A DNA stretch of 50,394 nucleotides from Methylomicrobium sp035916875 (GTDB taxonomy: Bacteria; Pseudomonadota; Gammaproteobacteria; Methylococcales; Methylomonadaceae). The notes under the pieces are model-generated. The model did not search any database. It saw nothing but the letters and a program-made list of their open reading frames with translations, and had not been told where the DNA came from. Shown piece after piece: positions 17,580 through 26,056 of the stretch (within the stretch, counting starts at the first letter, position 1; every line of letters starts with the position of its first letter). A program made the position numbers and the translations under genes. Where the stretch lies: contig NZ_JAXUHN010000048.1 of the NCBI RefSeq assembly GCF_035916875.1, positions 1-50,394 of the forward strand. The letters are read 5' to 3'.

Positions 17580-17840
17580 TCAGCGCTGCTGCCGCCAGCG
17601 AAAATAGGTTTTGCCGTCGTCGCAGGCCCAGCTCGCGCGTTGCGTCCCGGTTTTGCTCATGCGCAATTCACAGTGATGCTCCACTTTGAATTTTTCCCAT
17701 TGCGCATCGTCCATATAAACCCGGAAGTACAAACTGATCAGGATGATCACCAGCAATGCAAACAACAGCGTCAGCAACGTGCCGATCGGCTGTTCCTGCA
17801 TATACTGGCCCACGGAAGAAAATATTTGCTTCAATTTCAT
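17580..17840 (-). CDS. Hypothetical small membrane protein
   Basis: This 86-aa protein has one strong membrane helix (TLLTLLFALLVIILISLYF, about residues 22-40). A soluble tail of about 45 residues follows with two Cys (HHCELRMSK and WACDDGKTYFRW) that could form a disulfide if the tail faces the periplasm. I do not recognise the family. It converges with topB, 18 bp apart. The ribosome site is weak (GGCGG). Confidence 0.6.
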   Translation of the reverse strand: MKLKQIFSSVGQYMQEQPIGTLLTLLFALLVIILISLYFRVYMDDAQWEKFKVEHHCELRMSKTGTQRASWACDDGKTYFRWRQQR

Positions 17841-18108
17841 AAAAACCGCCTAAACCGATAAACTACACTATGGACATCGTTCTTCGGCATGCTTCCCAAG
17901 CAATTCTGAACGCGCCGAAAAAAAATTATAGCAATTCTCGCGCCAGTGTAAGCCTTTTCTCGATTAATGGCGAGGCGGCGGGGACGTAATAAGAATCGCG
18001 TAGCGCGAGAATACGCAATCCGGCCATAAAGCGGAATCAATCACGCTTTGGCTGTCTAACAGAAGCTTGGCAAAATGATGACCAGGCCGAATAACAAAGG
18101 AGAGCACT

Positions 18109-18600
18109 ATGATTTACCGAGTCGAAGGCGATATTTTATTGAGCAAGGCGCAAGCGATTGCGCATGGTTTGGGCATCAATGACCCGATGGACAAAGGGCT
18201 GGCGCTCGAATTGCACAACAAATTCCCGGCCATGCATAAGGATTTTCACCGCTGGTGTCATATGCACAATACCAAACCGGGGGAGGCGTGGATGTGGGGC
18301 GGACCGGATAACGTAAGGATCATCAATTTAATTACCCAGGAAGGCATCGACAGCCACGATCATCGGCATGGCAAGGCGACGCTGAGCAATGTCCGGCACG
18401 CCTTGAGCGCACTGGTGAAGATCATCGCCGCCGAAAAACTGACGTCGGTGGCATTGCCGCGACTGGCGACCGGCGTGGGCGATCTGGATTGGGACGATGT
18501 CTGGCCCTTGATCGAAGAGCGTTTGGGCGGGCTGGACATTCCGGTTTATGTCTATACCGTTTATCATCCCGGACAAGCCGCGCTGGAGCCCGGACTATAA
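18109..18600 (+). CDS. Macro domain protein (putative ADP-ribose binding/hydrolase)
   Basis: This 163-aa single-domain protein begins EGDILLSKAQAIAHGLGIN, the macro-domain first strand and loop. It has MWGGPDNVRIINLITQE in the middle and LPRLATGVGDLDWDDVWPLI as the distal phosphate-binding loop. This arrangement resembles the DarG/Poa1p-like branch, which can remove ADP-ribose from DNA or process ADP-ribose 1''-phosphate. No DarT-type toxin gene is adjacent, so it stands alone here and its substrate is unknown. A strong ribosome site (AAAGGAGAG) precedes the ATG. Confidence 0.82.
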   Translation: MIYRVEGDILLSKAQAIAHGLGINDPMDKGLALELHNKFPAMHKDFHRWCHMHNTKPGEAWMWGGPDNVRIINLITQEGIDSHDHRHGKATLSNVRHALSALVKIIAAEKLTSVALPRLATGVGDLDWDDVWPLIEERLGGLDIPVYVYTVYHPGQAALEPGL

Positions 18601-18820
18601 AAGGCGACATGGTTCCCCGGCAAATTTTTCCGGGGGCGATTTCTGTTTGTTCGGCGATCTGCGGCGACCCCGAGTCCGCTTGCGGATTGGCCGGCAGGGT
18701 TTGTAGATTGCTTTCCTGGATGCCGGAAAATACCGATATGTAAGCTGTCGGATCTGTGCCGGCCGCCGCGATGCCGTAGCGGCCGATCGAAAGTGACAGA
18801 TAATCGCTTGGCGCGCTGGT

Positions 18821-18907
18821 TTATGCGTCGATCAGCAAGTCTTGCAGGCTTAATGTATTCTGCGTTTGAGACGAGGACTCTTCTTGTTCATGTTGAAAGT
18901 CTTTCAT
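18821..18907 (-). CDS. 28-aa Gln/Ser/Glu-rich peptide with strong ribosome site (or interrupted gene)
   Basis: An ATG preceded by AAGGAG (5 nt spacing) lies 16 bp downstream of the response-regulator gene on the same strand. It encodes MKDFQHEQEESSSQTQ followed by NTLSLQDLLIDA, then TAA. After the stop the same frame stays open through SAPSDYLSLSIGRYGIAAAG and more, into sequence antisense to the macro-domain gene, with protein-like composition to about 18610. So this may be a true short peptide, or the start of a longer protein cut by a nonsense mutation. The remainder of the 18601-18820 gap shows no other gene. Function unknown. Confidence 0.45.
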   Translation of the reverse strand: MKDFQHEQEESSSQTQNTLSLQDLLIDA

Positions 18908-18923
18908 CCCTGCTCCTTAATGT

Positions 18924-19352
18924 TTAGCTGATGATCAGCGATTTACGGCGGCTGTGTTGTAACCGTTGCAACAGTTTTGCGACCAATCGCCTTGAAATCC
19001 AGGCTTCGCCGTTCAATACCGCGCTGATCAGTTTATCGATAAACTTCTCTGCGTCGTTCCTTTCAAGATAGCCCCGCGCGCCCGCCGCCAGGCAGTCAAG
19101 AATGCTGCGATCGTCAAGCCGGCCGGCCGTCAGAATGATCGGACTATCGGGGATTATCCGGTATAAGTACGAAATATAAGGGGGGGTGTCGTCTTTCAGC
19201 AAATCAAAACCGACAAACACGATGGCGGGCTTTGCGGTTTCAATGCACCGGTAGGCGACAAGCGGATCATCAAAAAAACGCACGGTGAGTCTGCCGCTTC
19301 GTAAGAGATGGGCCAATGTTTCTTGGTGATCGATAATCACTATGTCCATCAT
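18924..19352 (-). CDS. Receiver-only, degenerate response regulator
   Basis: This 142-aa protein has a CheY-like receiver fold of the NarL/FixJ kind: VIIDHQETLAHLL, FVGFDLL with the probable phospho-acceptor Asp (about D50), ILTAGRLDD and AAGARGYLERND. The tail GEAWISRRLVAKLLQRLQ is the linker that in NarL-type regulators leads to the LuxR helix-turn-helix, but the protein ends just after it, so no DNA-binding domain exists. The first acidic pair is D-H rather than D-D, and the conserved Lys after GYL is replaced by Glu. Classical phosphorylation signalling is therefore doubtful. It is followed by the 28-aa gene. Confidence 0.75.
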   Translation of the reverse strand: MMDIVIIDHQETLAHLLRSGRLTVRFFDDPLVAYRCIETAKPAIVFVGFDLLKDDTPPYISYLYRIIPDSPIILTAGRLDDRSILDCLAAGARGYLERNDAEKFIDKLISAVLNGEAWISRRLVAKLLQRLQHSRRKSLIIS

Positions 19353-19619
19353 CTATTCCGGTGCATGCAAGTTGGCGATTGTTCGTAAACGTCGACAGTT
19401 TATCGGTTTTTGGCGGTTTGTGAATTGTACGAAAGTACTAAGTTAGGCCATGAAAATAGAAAAGGCTTGGCGCCGATCAGAAAAGCGTTGCGGAAATATT
19501 TTGAGCCGGGACAAACCGACGCCGCCTTTGTTTAGCGCGATTGCCCATGTTCAGCGCCATATTTCTGCAATATTGACCTTGAGGGATGGTTAAACAAGAA
19601 CGGAACTTGGCTTGGATCG

Positions 19620-21323
19620 TCAAGCCAACTCATTGACCGCGTCCTGGGTCCGGAAAAAGACTTTGCCGGGCTGCAGATGGCTCAAAAAGTCGGTTTTCTT
19701 CAATTTATCGAGCACCGGTCCTTTTGCTTCGGAAAGATGCAGGGTGACATGCAGACTTTTTAGCGTAGCGCTGAGGCTTTCCATCACTTCAAGCGCGGTG
19801 CTGTCGATATAGCTGACCGAGGCGAAGATCAGCACCACATGTTTAGTGTCCGGCTGCCGTTGCAATTGGTCGGAAATAAATTCCTCGACAAAATTCACAT
19901 TCGCGAAAGTCAGGTTTTCATCGACGCGCAGCAGCAGCAAATGCTCCCAGGTTTTCACGGCATGGCGTTTGATGTTACGGTAATGCTCGGTGCCCTGGAT
20001 GCGCCCGACCACCGCGATATGCGGATGGCTGGTGATTCTGAGATAGCTGACCAGGGTCAGAATGATGCCGAGCGTGATGCCCTCCTCAATGCCGAGCACC
20101 AGCACGCCGAGTAAAGTCATCACTTCGGCGATGCCGTCGCTGGGGTCATAACGCCAGGTATTGACGATGTTTCGCAGGCGAATCAACGGTGTAATAGCGA
20201 CCAGAATAATCGCGGCGAGTACCGATTTCGGGATCGCGGCAAAATAGGGACTGAAAAACATCACAGCCAGCGCAACGAAGACGGCGGCCATCAACATCGC
20301 CATTTGCGTGCGCGCGCCGGCGGAAAAATTGACCATCGTGCGACTGAAGCCGCCGGCCACAGCCATGCCGCCGGATAGGGCCGAGGCGATGTTCGCCGCG
20401 CCGAGGCCGAGCAGTTCATTGTTTGGCTGGATCTTTTCGCCCTTGATGTTAGCGATCGTCTTGGCGATCGCGACGCTTTCGACATAGGCGATCAAGGCGA
20501 TCAACGCGGCATAGGGCAAAAGGTGGCGCCAATGCGCGGTATCGACAGCATTAAAGCGTAACTCGGGGAGGTTTGCCGGAATGTGGCCGACGGTCGCGAC
20601 CTGATGCGCGTTGTTGAGATCAAACATATTGACGGCGATCGCTCCGAGAACGACGGTCAGTAACGGACCGCACTTGCTGATCGCAGTAATCCATGCCGGT
20701 TTCATTAAGGTTTTTTTGAGTAAACCGGTAAGCGGCTTGCCGAACAGGATCAACAACAAAAGCGCGCCCAAGCCGGTGAGCAGGGTTGAGGTATTCGCGG
20801 TTTGAACCGTGTTCGTATAGCAACTGAAACTGCCGACGCAGAGTGGTTTCGCCAGGCCGAGTAGCGGCGGCAGTTGACTCAAAACGATCAGGATCGAGGC
20901 GCCGCTGGTAAAGCCGGTCAGCACCGGATGGCTGATGAAATTGACCAGGCCCCCCAGACGCAGCAAAGCCATTATCAACATCAGCACACCGGTTTCGGCG
21001 GCCAGGATTACCGCGCTTTGCACGGGTTGCTGCAAGGCGCTGATTTCAGGCGCGTTCAGCGCGCTGGCGATCATTACGGCCGCGATCGACACCGGGCCGA
21101 CCGAGAGCGTTTTACTGGTGCCGAACAGCGCATACACCATCGGCGGCAAAATGCTGGCGTATAGGCCGAGCTGCGGCGGAATTCCGGCCAGCAGCGCATA
21201 AGCGATGCCTTGCGGTACGAGCAGGATTGCAGTGATCGCGCTGGCGAAGATATCGCCGTGGAAATCGTTTCGGGAATAGTATTTGAGCCAGCCGAAAATG
21301 GGCAAAAAATCAGTCAGGCGCAT
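19620..21323 (-). CDS. SulP-family inorganic anion transporter with STAS domain
   Basis: This 567-aa SulP (SLC26) permease begins with DFLPIFGWLKYY and GDIFASAITAILLVPQGIAYALLAGIPPQ, the family signature in the first helices. About 12-14 membrane segments follow, and a C-terminal cytoplasmic STAS domain (about 440-560, with LLLRVDENLTFANVNFVEE and VSYIDSTALEVMESL). Likely substrates are sulfate, thiosulfate, bicarbonate or another oxyanion; the sequence does not decide. It lies downstream of SQR and the persulfide dioxygenase on the same strand, so export or import of a sulfur oxyanion is a reasonable inference. The ribosome site is weak. Confidence 0.92.
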   Translation of the reverse strand: MRLTDFLPIFGWLKYYSRNDFHGDIFASAITAILLVPQGIAYALLAGIPPQLGLYASILPPMVYALFGTSKTLSVGPVSIAAVMIASALNAPEISALQQPVQSAVILAAETGVLMLIMALLRLGGLVNFISHPVLTGFTSGASILIVLSQLPPLLGLAKPLCVGSFSCYTNTVQTANTSTLLTGLGALLLLILFGKPLTGLLKKTLMKPAWITAISKCGPLLTVVLGAIAVNMFDLNNAHQVATVGHIPANLPELRFNAVDTAHWRHLLPYAALIALIAYVESVAIAKTIANIKGEKIQPNNELLGLGAANIASALSGGMAVAGGFSRTMVNFSAGARTQMAMLMAAVFVALAVMFFSPYFAAIPKSVLAAIILVAITPLIRLRNIVNTWRYDPSDGIAEVMTLLGVLVLGIEEGITLGIILTLVSYLRITSHPHIAVVGRIQGTEHYRNIKRHAVKTWEHLLLLRVDENLTFANVNFVEEFISDQLQRQPDTKHVVLIFASVSYIDSTALEVMESLSATLKSLHVTLHLSEAKGPVLDKLKKTDFLSHLQPGKVFFRTQDAVNELA

Positions 21324-21514
21324 TGAAAGTAACCGTGTTGATGAAAATGTAAGCGCGATGAATCAGCAAAAAAACAGCAAAAAACCAGGGGGCGGTTGGG
21401 AAAAGAGTGATATTCCGCGTCACGCACCGCAGGAGCAGTGCGGACGGTATTTCCATTTTTGCCTTCTAAGTGCGCAGAGCGCGGGAGCTATGGTAATCCC
21501 TTGAATCTTTCGCC

Positions 21515-22765
21515 TCAGTCCTCTTTTATAAATTTTTTCGCATAGCATTCGAGATGCGGAATGTCGATCCGATAGCCTTTGATCATCAAATGCCAGTAAA
21601 GCCACGGAAAGCCGGTCGTTTTGCCCCACCACCAGATCCAGCGGTTTTTGCGCGGATCCAGCAACGGAAATGATGGCGTGACCTTGCCTGCATAGGAAAA
21701 TTCGGCCAGCATGACCGTGCTCAACGAAGTCGTCAGCGGACAAGAGCCGTAACCGTCGTATTTGTCTTCGGCGGGTTTGTTTTTCATCAGGTGCAAAATG
21801 TTGTCGACCACCACCGGCACCTGCTTGCGCACCGCCGCGGCAGTTTTCGCATTTGGGGTCGAGGTCGCATCGCCCAGGCCGAAAATATTTGGATATTTGT
21901 TGTGCCGCAGGGTGTTTTCATTCACATCGACCCAGCCGGCCGCGTTCGCGAGTGGGCTTTTCTTGATGAAATCCGGGGCGCTTTGCGGCGGCGTCACATG
22001 GATATAGTCAAATTTTTTGTCGACCAACTGTTTATTGCCGGCGCTGTCGGTGGTTTCGAACGTGGCGGTCTTGCCGGGGCCGTCGATCGCGACCAGATTA
22101 TGATTGAAAGCCTTTTTTATTCCGTAATCGGCGACGACTTTCTCCAAGGCCTTCGCGAAAAACGGGATACCGAACATCGCGGGCCCGGCGTTGCAGAACT
22201 CGATGGTAAATTTGTCGAGGATACCTTTTTTACGGAAGCGGTCGGCGGCCAGGTACATGATTTTTTGCGGCGCGCCGGCGCATTTGATCGGCATGGTCGG
22301 TTGTGTAAACAGCGCAACGCCGCCTTGCAACGACTGGATGCACTCCCAGGTATATTCGACGGTATCGGGCGAATAATTGCTGCTGACCTGGTTTTTGCCG
22401 AGCGTTTCCTTCAGGCCCTTGATTTTGTCCCAGTCCAATTGCAGACCGGGGCAGACGACCAAATAATCATAAGTGACCGTCTCGCCCGAACGGAGAGTCA
22501 CGCTGTTTTGCTCCGGCTGAAAGCTTTCCGCGTAGTCCTTGATCCAGTTGACCTTCGGGTTGATCAGATCGGCTTCGTTGCGCGTGGTTTCTTTCAGGGT
22601 GTAAGCGCCGCCGCCGATGATCGTGAAACCGGGCTGATAATAATGTTTTTCGGACGGCTCGATCAGGCCTATATCGATGCCTGAATTCTGCCGAAGCATG
22701 CTGTTCGCGACCGATACGCCGGCCGCGCCGCCGCCAACGATCAAAAGGGTATGGTGCTGTGGCAT
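21515..22765 (-). CDS. sqr: Sulfide:quinone oxidoreductase, type II
   Basis: This 416-aa FAD-dependent enzyme oxidises sulfide and passes electrons to quinone. The N-terminal dinucleotide fold is TLLIVGGGAAGVSVANSML, a second FAD motif is NIFGLGDATSTPNAKTAAA, and the C terminus is amphipathic and Trp-rich (NRWIWWWGKTTGFPWLYWH), suited to membrane docking. Only two redox cysteines are placed as in human SQOR, C162 (MPIKCAGAPQK) and C342 (YGSCPLTTS), 180 residues apart. That marks it as type II (SQOR-like) rather than the three-Cys type I. GAGGAG precedes the ATG. The upstream gene is a persulfide dioxygenase-rhodanese fusion, its usual metabolic partner. Confidence 0.92.
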   Translation of the reverse strand: MPQHHTLLIVGGGAAGVSVANSMLRQNSGIDIGLIEPSEKHYYQPGFTIIGGGAYTLKETTRNEADLINPKVNWIKDYAESFQPEQNSVTLRSGETVTYDYLVVCPGLQLDWDKIKGLKETLGKNQVSSNYSPDTVEYTWECIQSLQGGVALFTQPTMPIKCAGAPQKIMYLAADRFRKKGILDKFTIEFCNAGPAMFGIPFFAKALEKVVADYGIKKAFNHNLVAIDGPGKTATFETTDSAGNKQLVDKKFDYIHVTPPQSAPDFIKKSPLANAAGWVDVNENTLRHNKYPNIFGLGDATSTPNAKTAAAVRKQVPVVVDNILHLMKNKPAEDKYDGYGSCPLTTSLSTVMLAEFSYAGKVTPSFPLLDPRKNRWIWWWGKTTGFPWLYWHLMIKGYRIDIPHLECYAKKFIKED

Positions 22766-22931
22766 AAAATCTCCTCGAAATATAATTTTAATGGATTTGA
22801 CCGCGTAGACTCGCTCGGCCGCCGGGCAGGGTACTGAATCGGTGAGCGACCGATAACCTGACCGAATCGCTCAACCATTGTCTTTTTACTCGAAACACGG
22901 CCCATGTCAACTCGAGTTTGATTTTTTCATT

Positions 22932-24023
22932 TTATGAGGGCATCTTTTGCCACGCTTCGTAACCGCCGGCGATCGACAACACATGCAGATAACCCAACGA
23001 TTGCAGGGTTTGTGCGGCCAATGCCGCGCGGCCGCCGGTTCGGCAATAAACCAAGATCGCTTTCGATTTATCGGCCAGTTCCGACGTAGTGCCGACTTTG
23101 AATTCCAACACGCCGCGCGGAATCGGCAACGCCTTATCCAGATGACCGGCTGCATATTCACTCTCTTCGCGCACGTCGACGACGGTAATATCGCCTTCGG
23201 CCAACAGTTGCTTAGCTTTGTCGACACCAATTTCGGTAATTTGCTGTTTGGCCATGGCAACCAGTTCCTGGGTATTGGTGATCACCCGCTCCGGGCGGAT
23301 CGTTTCCCGGAGAGCCACCGCATCCTGACGTTCGTCTTCATCGAGACCGCAGTAGCGGTTAGCCGGCACCGCTTCATCGATCAAACGCGGTTTCGGCAAA
23401 TTCAGATTGTTCATGATCTCGATGAACTCCCCGCGCGACTTTCCGGCCAGACGCGGATTCGTGGTGCGTTCCTGCATGATGTTGCTGACCCAGCGTCCCT
23501 GATAATCATGGCCCGGATAAACCAGCGTATCGTCGGGCAGGGTAAATAAACGTTGGGTAATACAGTCGTACAGGGCGCCGGCATCGCCGCCTTGAAAGTC
23601 GGTGCGTCCGCAGCCGCCGATGAACAACGAATCGCCGGTAAACAAACGGTCCCTCCACAGAAAGGAGACGCTGCCCTTGGTATGGCCGGGGGTTGCGATC
23701 ACTTTGATTATTTCGTCGCCGGCGAATTCCAGCACGTCGCCGTCCTGCAACTGCAAATCCGCGCCGACCGCGCCGCACAACTGGCCGACGCCGGTTTTCG
23801 CACCAAGTTTTTGTCTGAGCAGGCCGCTGGCGGTGATATGGTCCGCATGCACGTGCGTTTCGAGCGTGTATTTCAGCTTCAGGCCATGTTGGTCGAGCAG
23901 GGCGATATATTCATCGAGATGCGACTTGACCGGATCGATCAACACCGCTTCTTTGGTGACAGGATCTGCAATGAAATAGGTGTAAGTCCAGGTTTCGGTG
24001 TCAAATAATTGCTTGAAAATCAT
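22932..24023 (-). CDS. Persulfide dioxygenase-rhodanese fusion (ETHE1-like)
   Basis: This 363-aa protein has two domains. Residues 1-250 are a metallo-beta-lactamase-fold ETHE1-type persulfide dioxygenase with THVHADHITASG (H57, H59, D61, H62), TPGHTKGS (H114), FTGDSLFIGGCGRTDFQ (D131) and YPGHDY (H172). The iron-binding 2-His/1-Asp set is H57, H114, D131. Residues about 265-363 are a rhodanese domain with active Cys C327 in VYCRTGGRA. Such fusions oxidise glutathione persulfide to sulfite and move sulfane sulfur to or from thiosulfate. It lies 166 bp upstream of SQR on the same strand, so SQR-made persulfide would be its substrate. Start supported by GGAGAGA. Confidence 0.93.
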   Translation of the reverse strand: MIFKQLFDTETWTYTYFIADPVTKEAVLIDPVKSHLDEYIALLDQHGLKLKYTLETHVHADHITASGLLRQKLGAKTGVGQLCGAVGADLQLQDGDVLEFAGDEIIKVIATPGHTKGSVSFLWRDRLFTGDSLFIGGCGRTDFQGGDAGALYDCITQRLFTLPDDTLVYPGHDYQGRWVSNIMQERTTNPRLAGKSRGEFIEIMNNLNLPKPRLIDEAVPANRYCGLDEDERQDAVALRETIRPERVITNTQELVAMAKQQITEIGVDKAKQLLAEGDITVVDVREESEYAAGHLDKALPIPRGVLEFKVGTTSELADKSKAILVYCRTGGRAALAAQTLQSLGYLHVLSIAGGYEAWQKMPS

Positions 24024-24442
24024 CTTGTCTCTCCGTTTGTTTTAATGGGTAGGAATGATGCAAAGCCGCTTTTATTTAAGTTACAGCAAGGCATGTGCCA
24101 GATCCGAAAATGAGAACGTTTATAGGGAGTTTGCTCAGATTCAATTAATTGACATAAATGCGGGTGTTTAGTTTAACGCATTGGCTGAAAAGGATTATTT
24201 GATGGCTTTTCTTGCATGGACTCAGCTTTATGCATTCGTGTCGGGTAATTTCATGTGGGCTGTTGCGGCGCATTAGGCCGGCCGAATAACTGTTTCATGA
24301 TGTTTTAAGATGTTTAATAAATGTTTCATTGAGGCAATATGAAACAAATAAATGCGGACGCTGGAGGAAGGCTAAGTTTAACGGCAAGGAGCGTAACCCT
24401 TGCCTTGAAAATGTTACTACGGAGGGGCGTCCTGATAAAAAA
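24024..24442. other. Gene-free interval
   Basis: No gene is seen here. Two small inverted repeats lie near the 3' end of the neighbouring minus-strand gene: GGCAAGG/CCTTGCC (24383-24404) and CCTGAT/ATCAGG around AAAAA (24431-24447, overlapping that gene's stop). They may act as weak terminators for the 24443-25969 transcript. The stretch 24024-24300 is AT-rich and probably carries the promoter of the persulfide dioxygenase gene, but I cannot fix hexamers with confidence. Confidence 0.3.
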
Positions 24443-24706
24443 TCAGGCAGGCTCAACGGCAATAATTTCTGCCTGCGCATTAAATTTGAGCCGCAGGCGG
24501 CCATAACAGGATTTCTGATCGCATTGGCAGCCGGAGCCTTCCATGATGCTCTCGAGAAAAGTCACATAGATCAACAGGCTCTCCGGTTGCCGCTCGATGA
24601 TTTCATAGTGGATCGACTCGTTGATGATCCATCCGTTTTGGCTGCAGAATGCGCTCAGTTCCTTACAGTTTTGCAGTAGATGAGTAATGGCTAGGGCTTC
24701 AGACAT
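24443..24706 (-). CDS. Hypothetical cysteine-containing protein
   Basis: This 87-aa protein starts at ATG 24706 (AGAGG 9 nt upstream); a longer frame would need a TTG start. It is soluble, with LLQNCKELSAFCSQNGW near the N terminus and a late cluster GCQCDQKSCYGRL whose three or four cysteines could bind metal. I do not recognise the family. It is 84 bp downstream of the MFS transporter on the same strand and may be its operon partner. Confidence 0.6.
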   Translation of the reverse strand: MSEALAITHLLQNCKELSAFCSQNGWIINESIHYEIIERQPESLLIYVTFLESIMEGSGCQCDQKSCYGRLRLKFNAQAEIIAVEPA

Positions 24707-24790
24707 GGTTTTGTGCCTCTTCAATTCGGTCGGGTTGAGTTTGATGCGAATAGGTTTGTATTTTCTGACTTGCCGATGCCTGATTCAGTT

Positions 24791-25969
24791 TTATTTTCTG
24801 GAAAATGCCGTCATGACCAGAACCAGAGCGGCAAATCCCGCGCCTGCATAAAACGTCGCGGAGGCGCCGTGAAAGTCCCAGAGCCAGCCGGCGAGCACGC
24901 TGGCCAGCAGCGCAAACAGGCCGCTCACGAAATTGAACAGTCCGAAGGCGGAGCCTTTCAATTCCGCTGGCGTCGTGCTCGCTACGAGAGTCGCTAGGAT
25001 GCCTTCGCTGAAGCCCATGTGCAGGCCCCACAAACCGGCGCCGAACAGCACCGCGGACGGCGTATCGGCCCCCGCCAGCAGCAGATCGGCCGCGATCAGC
25101 AGTATCAGGCCGATCGAGAGCAGATGGTTTTTGTTCACGATGTCCGACAAAACACCGACGGGGTAGGCCGATAGCGCATAGAACAGACTCATCACAACCA
25201 TCACCAGCGGCGTGATGGCGATAGACAGTCCCGCTTGCTGGGCGCGCAATACCAAAAAGGCTTCGCTGAACCGGGCCAGCGTAAAGATCGCGCCGATCGC
25301 CACGACCCGCCAATAGGGCGACGAAAAAAGCCGCAGAGTATCGAGCCGCAGCGGCGAGCGGAAGCGGTGTTGTCCTGCATTGGGTGTGGGCTCCTCGATG
25401 CCGGCGATGATCAGCGCCACGGTCAGCGCGGCCGGCAGGGTCGCGAACCAGAGGACCGCCTTCAGGTCATCGTCGTAAAGATAAAGCAGCAGCATCGCCA
25501 GCAAGGGGCCGAGAAACGCGCCCACCGTGTCCATCGCCTGGCGCAGGCCGAAACAGGCGCCGCGAATATTTGCCGGCGCGACATCGGCGATCAGCGCATC
25601 GCGCGGCGCGCCGCGGATGCCTTTGCCGATCCGGTCCATAAAGCGCGCGGCGAACACCGTTTCGACCGAGCCGGCCAGTGGAAACAGCGGTTTGGTTAAC
25701 GCCGCCAAGCCGTAGCCGAGCAGGATCAGACGTTTGCGATGCCCCCAAAAGTCGCTTAGAGCGCCGGAAAAAATTTTGATGATTTGCGCGGTGGCAACCG
25801 CGACGCCTTCAATCATGCCGACAGTCAGCGCGTTCGCGCCGAGCGCGCCGACCAGAAAAATCGGCAGGATGCTGTGCACAAGTTCCGAAGACAAGTCCAT
25901 GAACAGACTGACGTAACCCAGAGTCCAAACGGTGCGCGGAATAGGGACGTGCGTTTTTTTTATGAACAA
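24791..25969 (-). CDS. Major facilitator superfamily transporter
   Basis: This 392-aa MFS permease has about 12 helices. The loop 2-3 signature appears as GALSDFWGHRKRLILLGYG, and FMDRIGKGIRGAPRDALIAD is typical of a bacterial MFS group of unknown substrate. The second half repeats the pattern with SAYPVGVLSDIVNKNHLL. The most upstream start is a TTG at 25969 with AGGA 8 nt before it; no in-frame ATG is available before residue 24, so I keep TTG. Substrate cannot be inferred. Confidence 0.85.
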   Translation of the reverse strand: MFIKKTHVPIPRTVWTLGYVSLFMDLSSELVHSILPIFLVGALGANALTVGMIEGVAVATAQIIKIFSGALSDFWGHRKRLILLGYGLAALTKPLFPLAGSVETVFAARFMDRIGKGIRGAPRDALIADVAPANIRGACFGLRQAMDTVGAFLGPLLAMLLLYLYDDDLKAVLWFATLPAALTVALIIAGIEEPTPNAGQHRFRSPLRLDTLRLFSSPYWRVVAIGAIFTLARFSEAFLVLRAQQAGLSIAITPLVMVVMSLFYALSAYPVGVLSDIVNKNHLLSIGLILLIAADLLLAGADTPSAVLFGAGLWGLHMGFSEGILATLVASTTPAELKGSAFGLFNFVSGLFALLASVLAGWLWDFHGASATFYAGAGFAALVLVMTAFSRK

Positions 25970-26056
25970 GAGAACAATCCTATGATGATCAAGAGGGAAT
26001 AAATGAAATACCTCGACTCCATTTTGCGCTATCGAAGCTGCCAGGTTTAGTTGCAG

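Noticed and set aside
18422..18610. Minus-strand frame inside the macro-domain gene as a real gene
   Set aside because: It is antisense to a recognised domain and is only the run-on of the interrupted 18821-18907 frame; no independent start signal is present.
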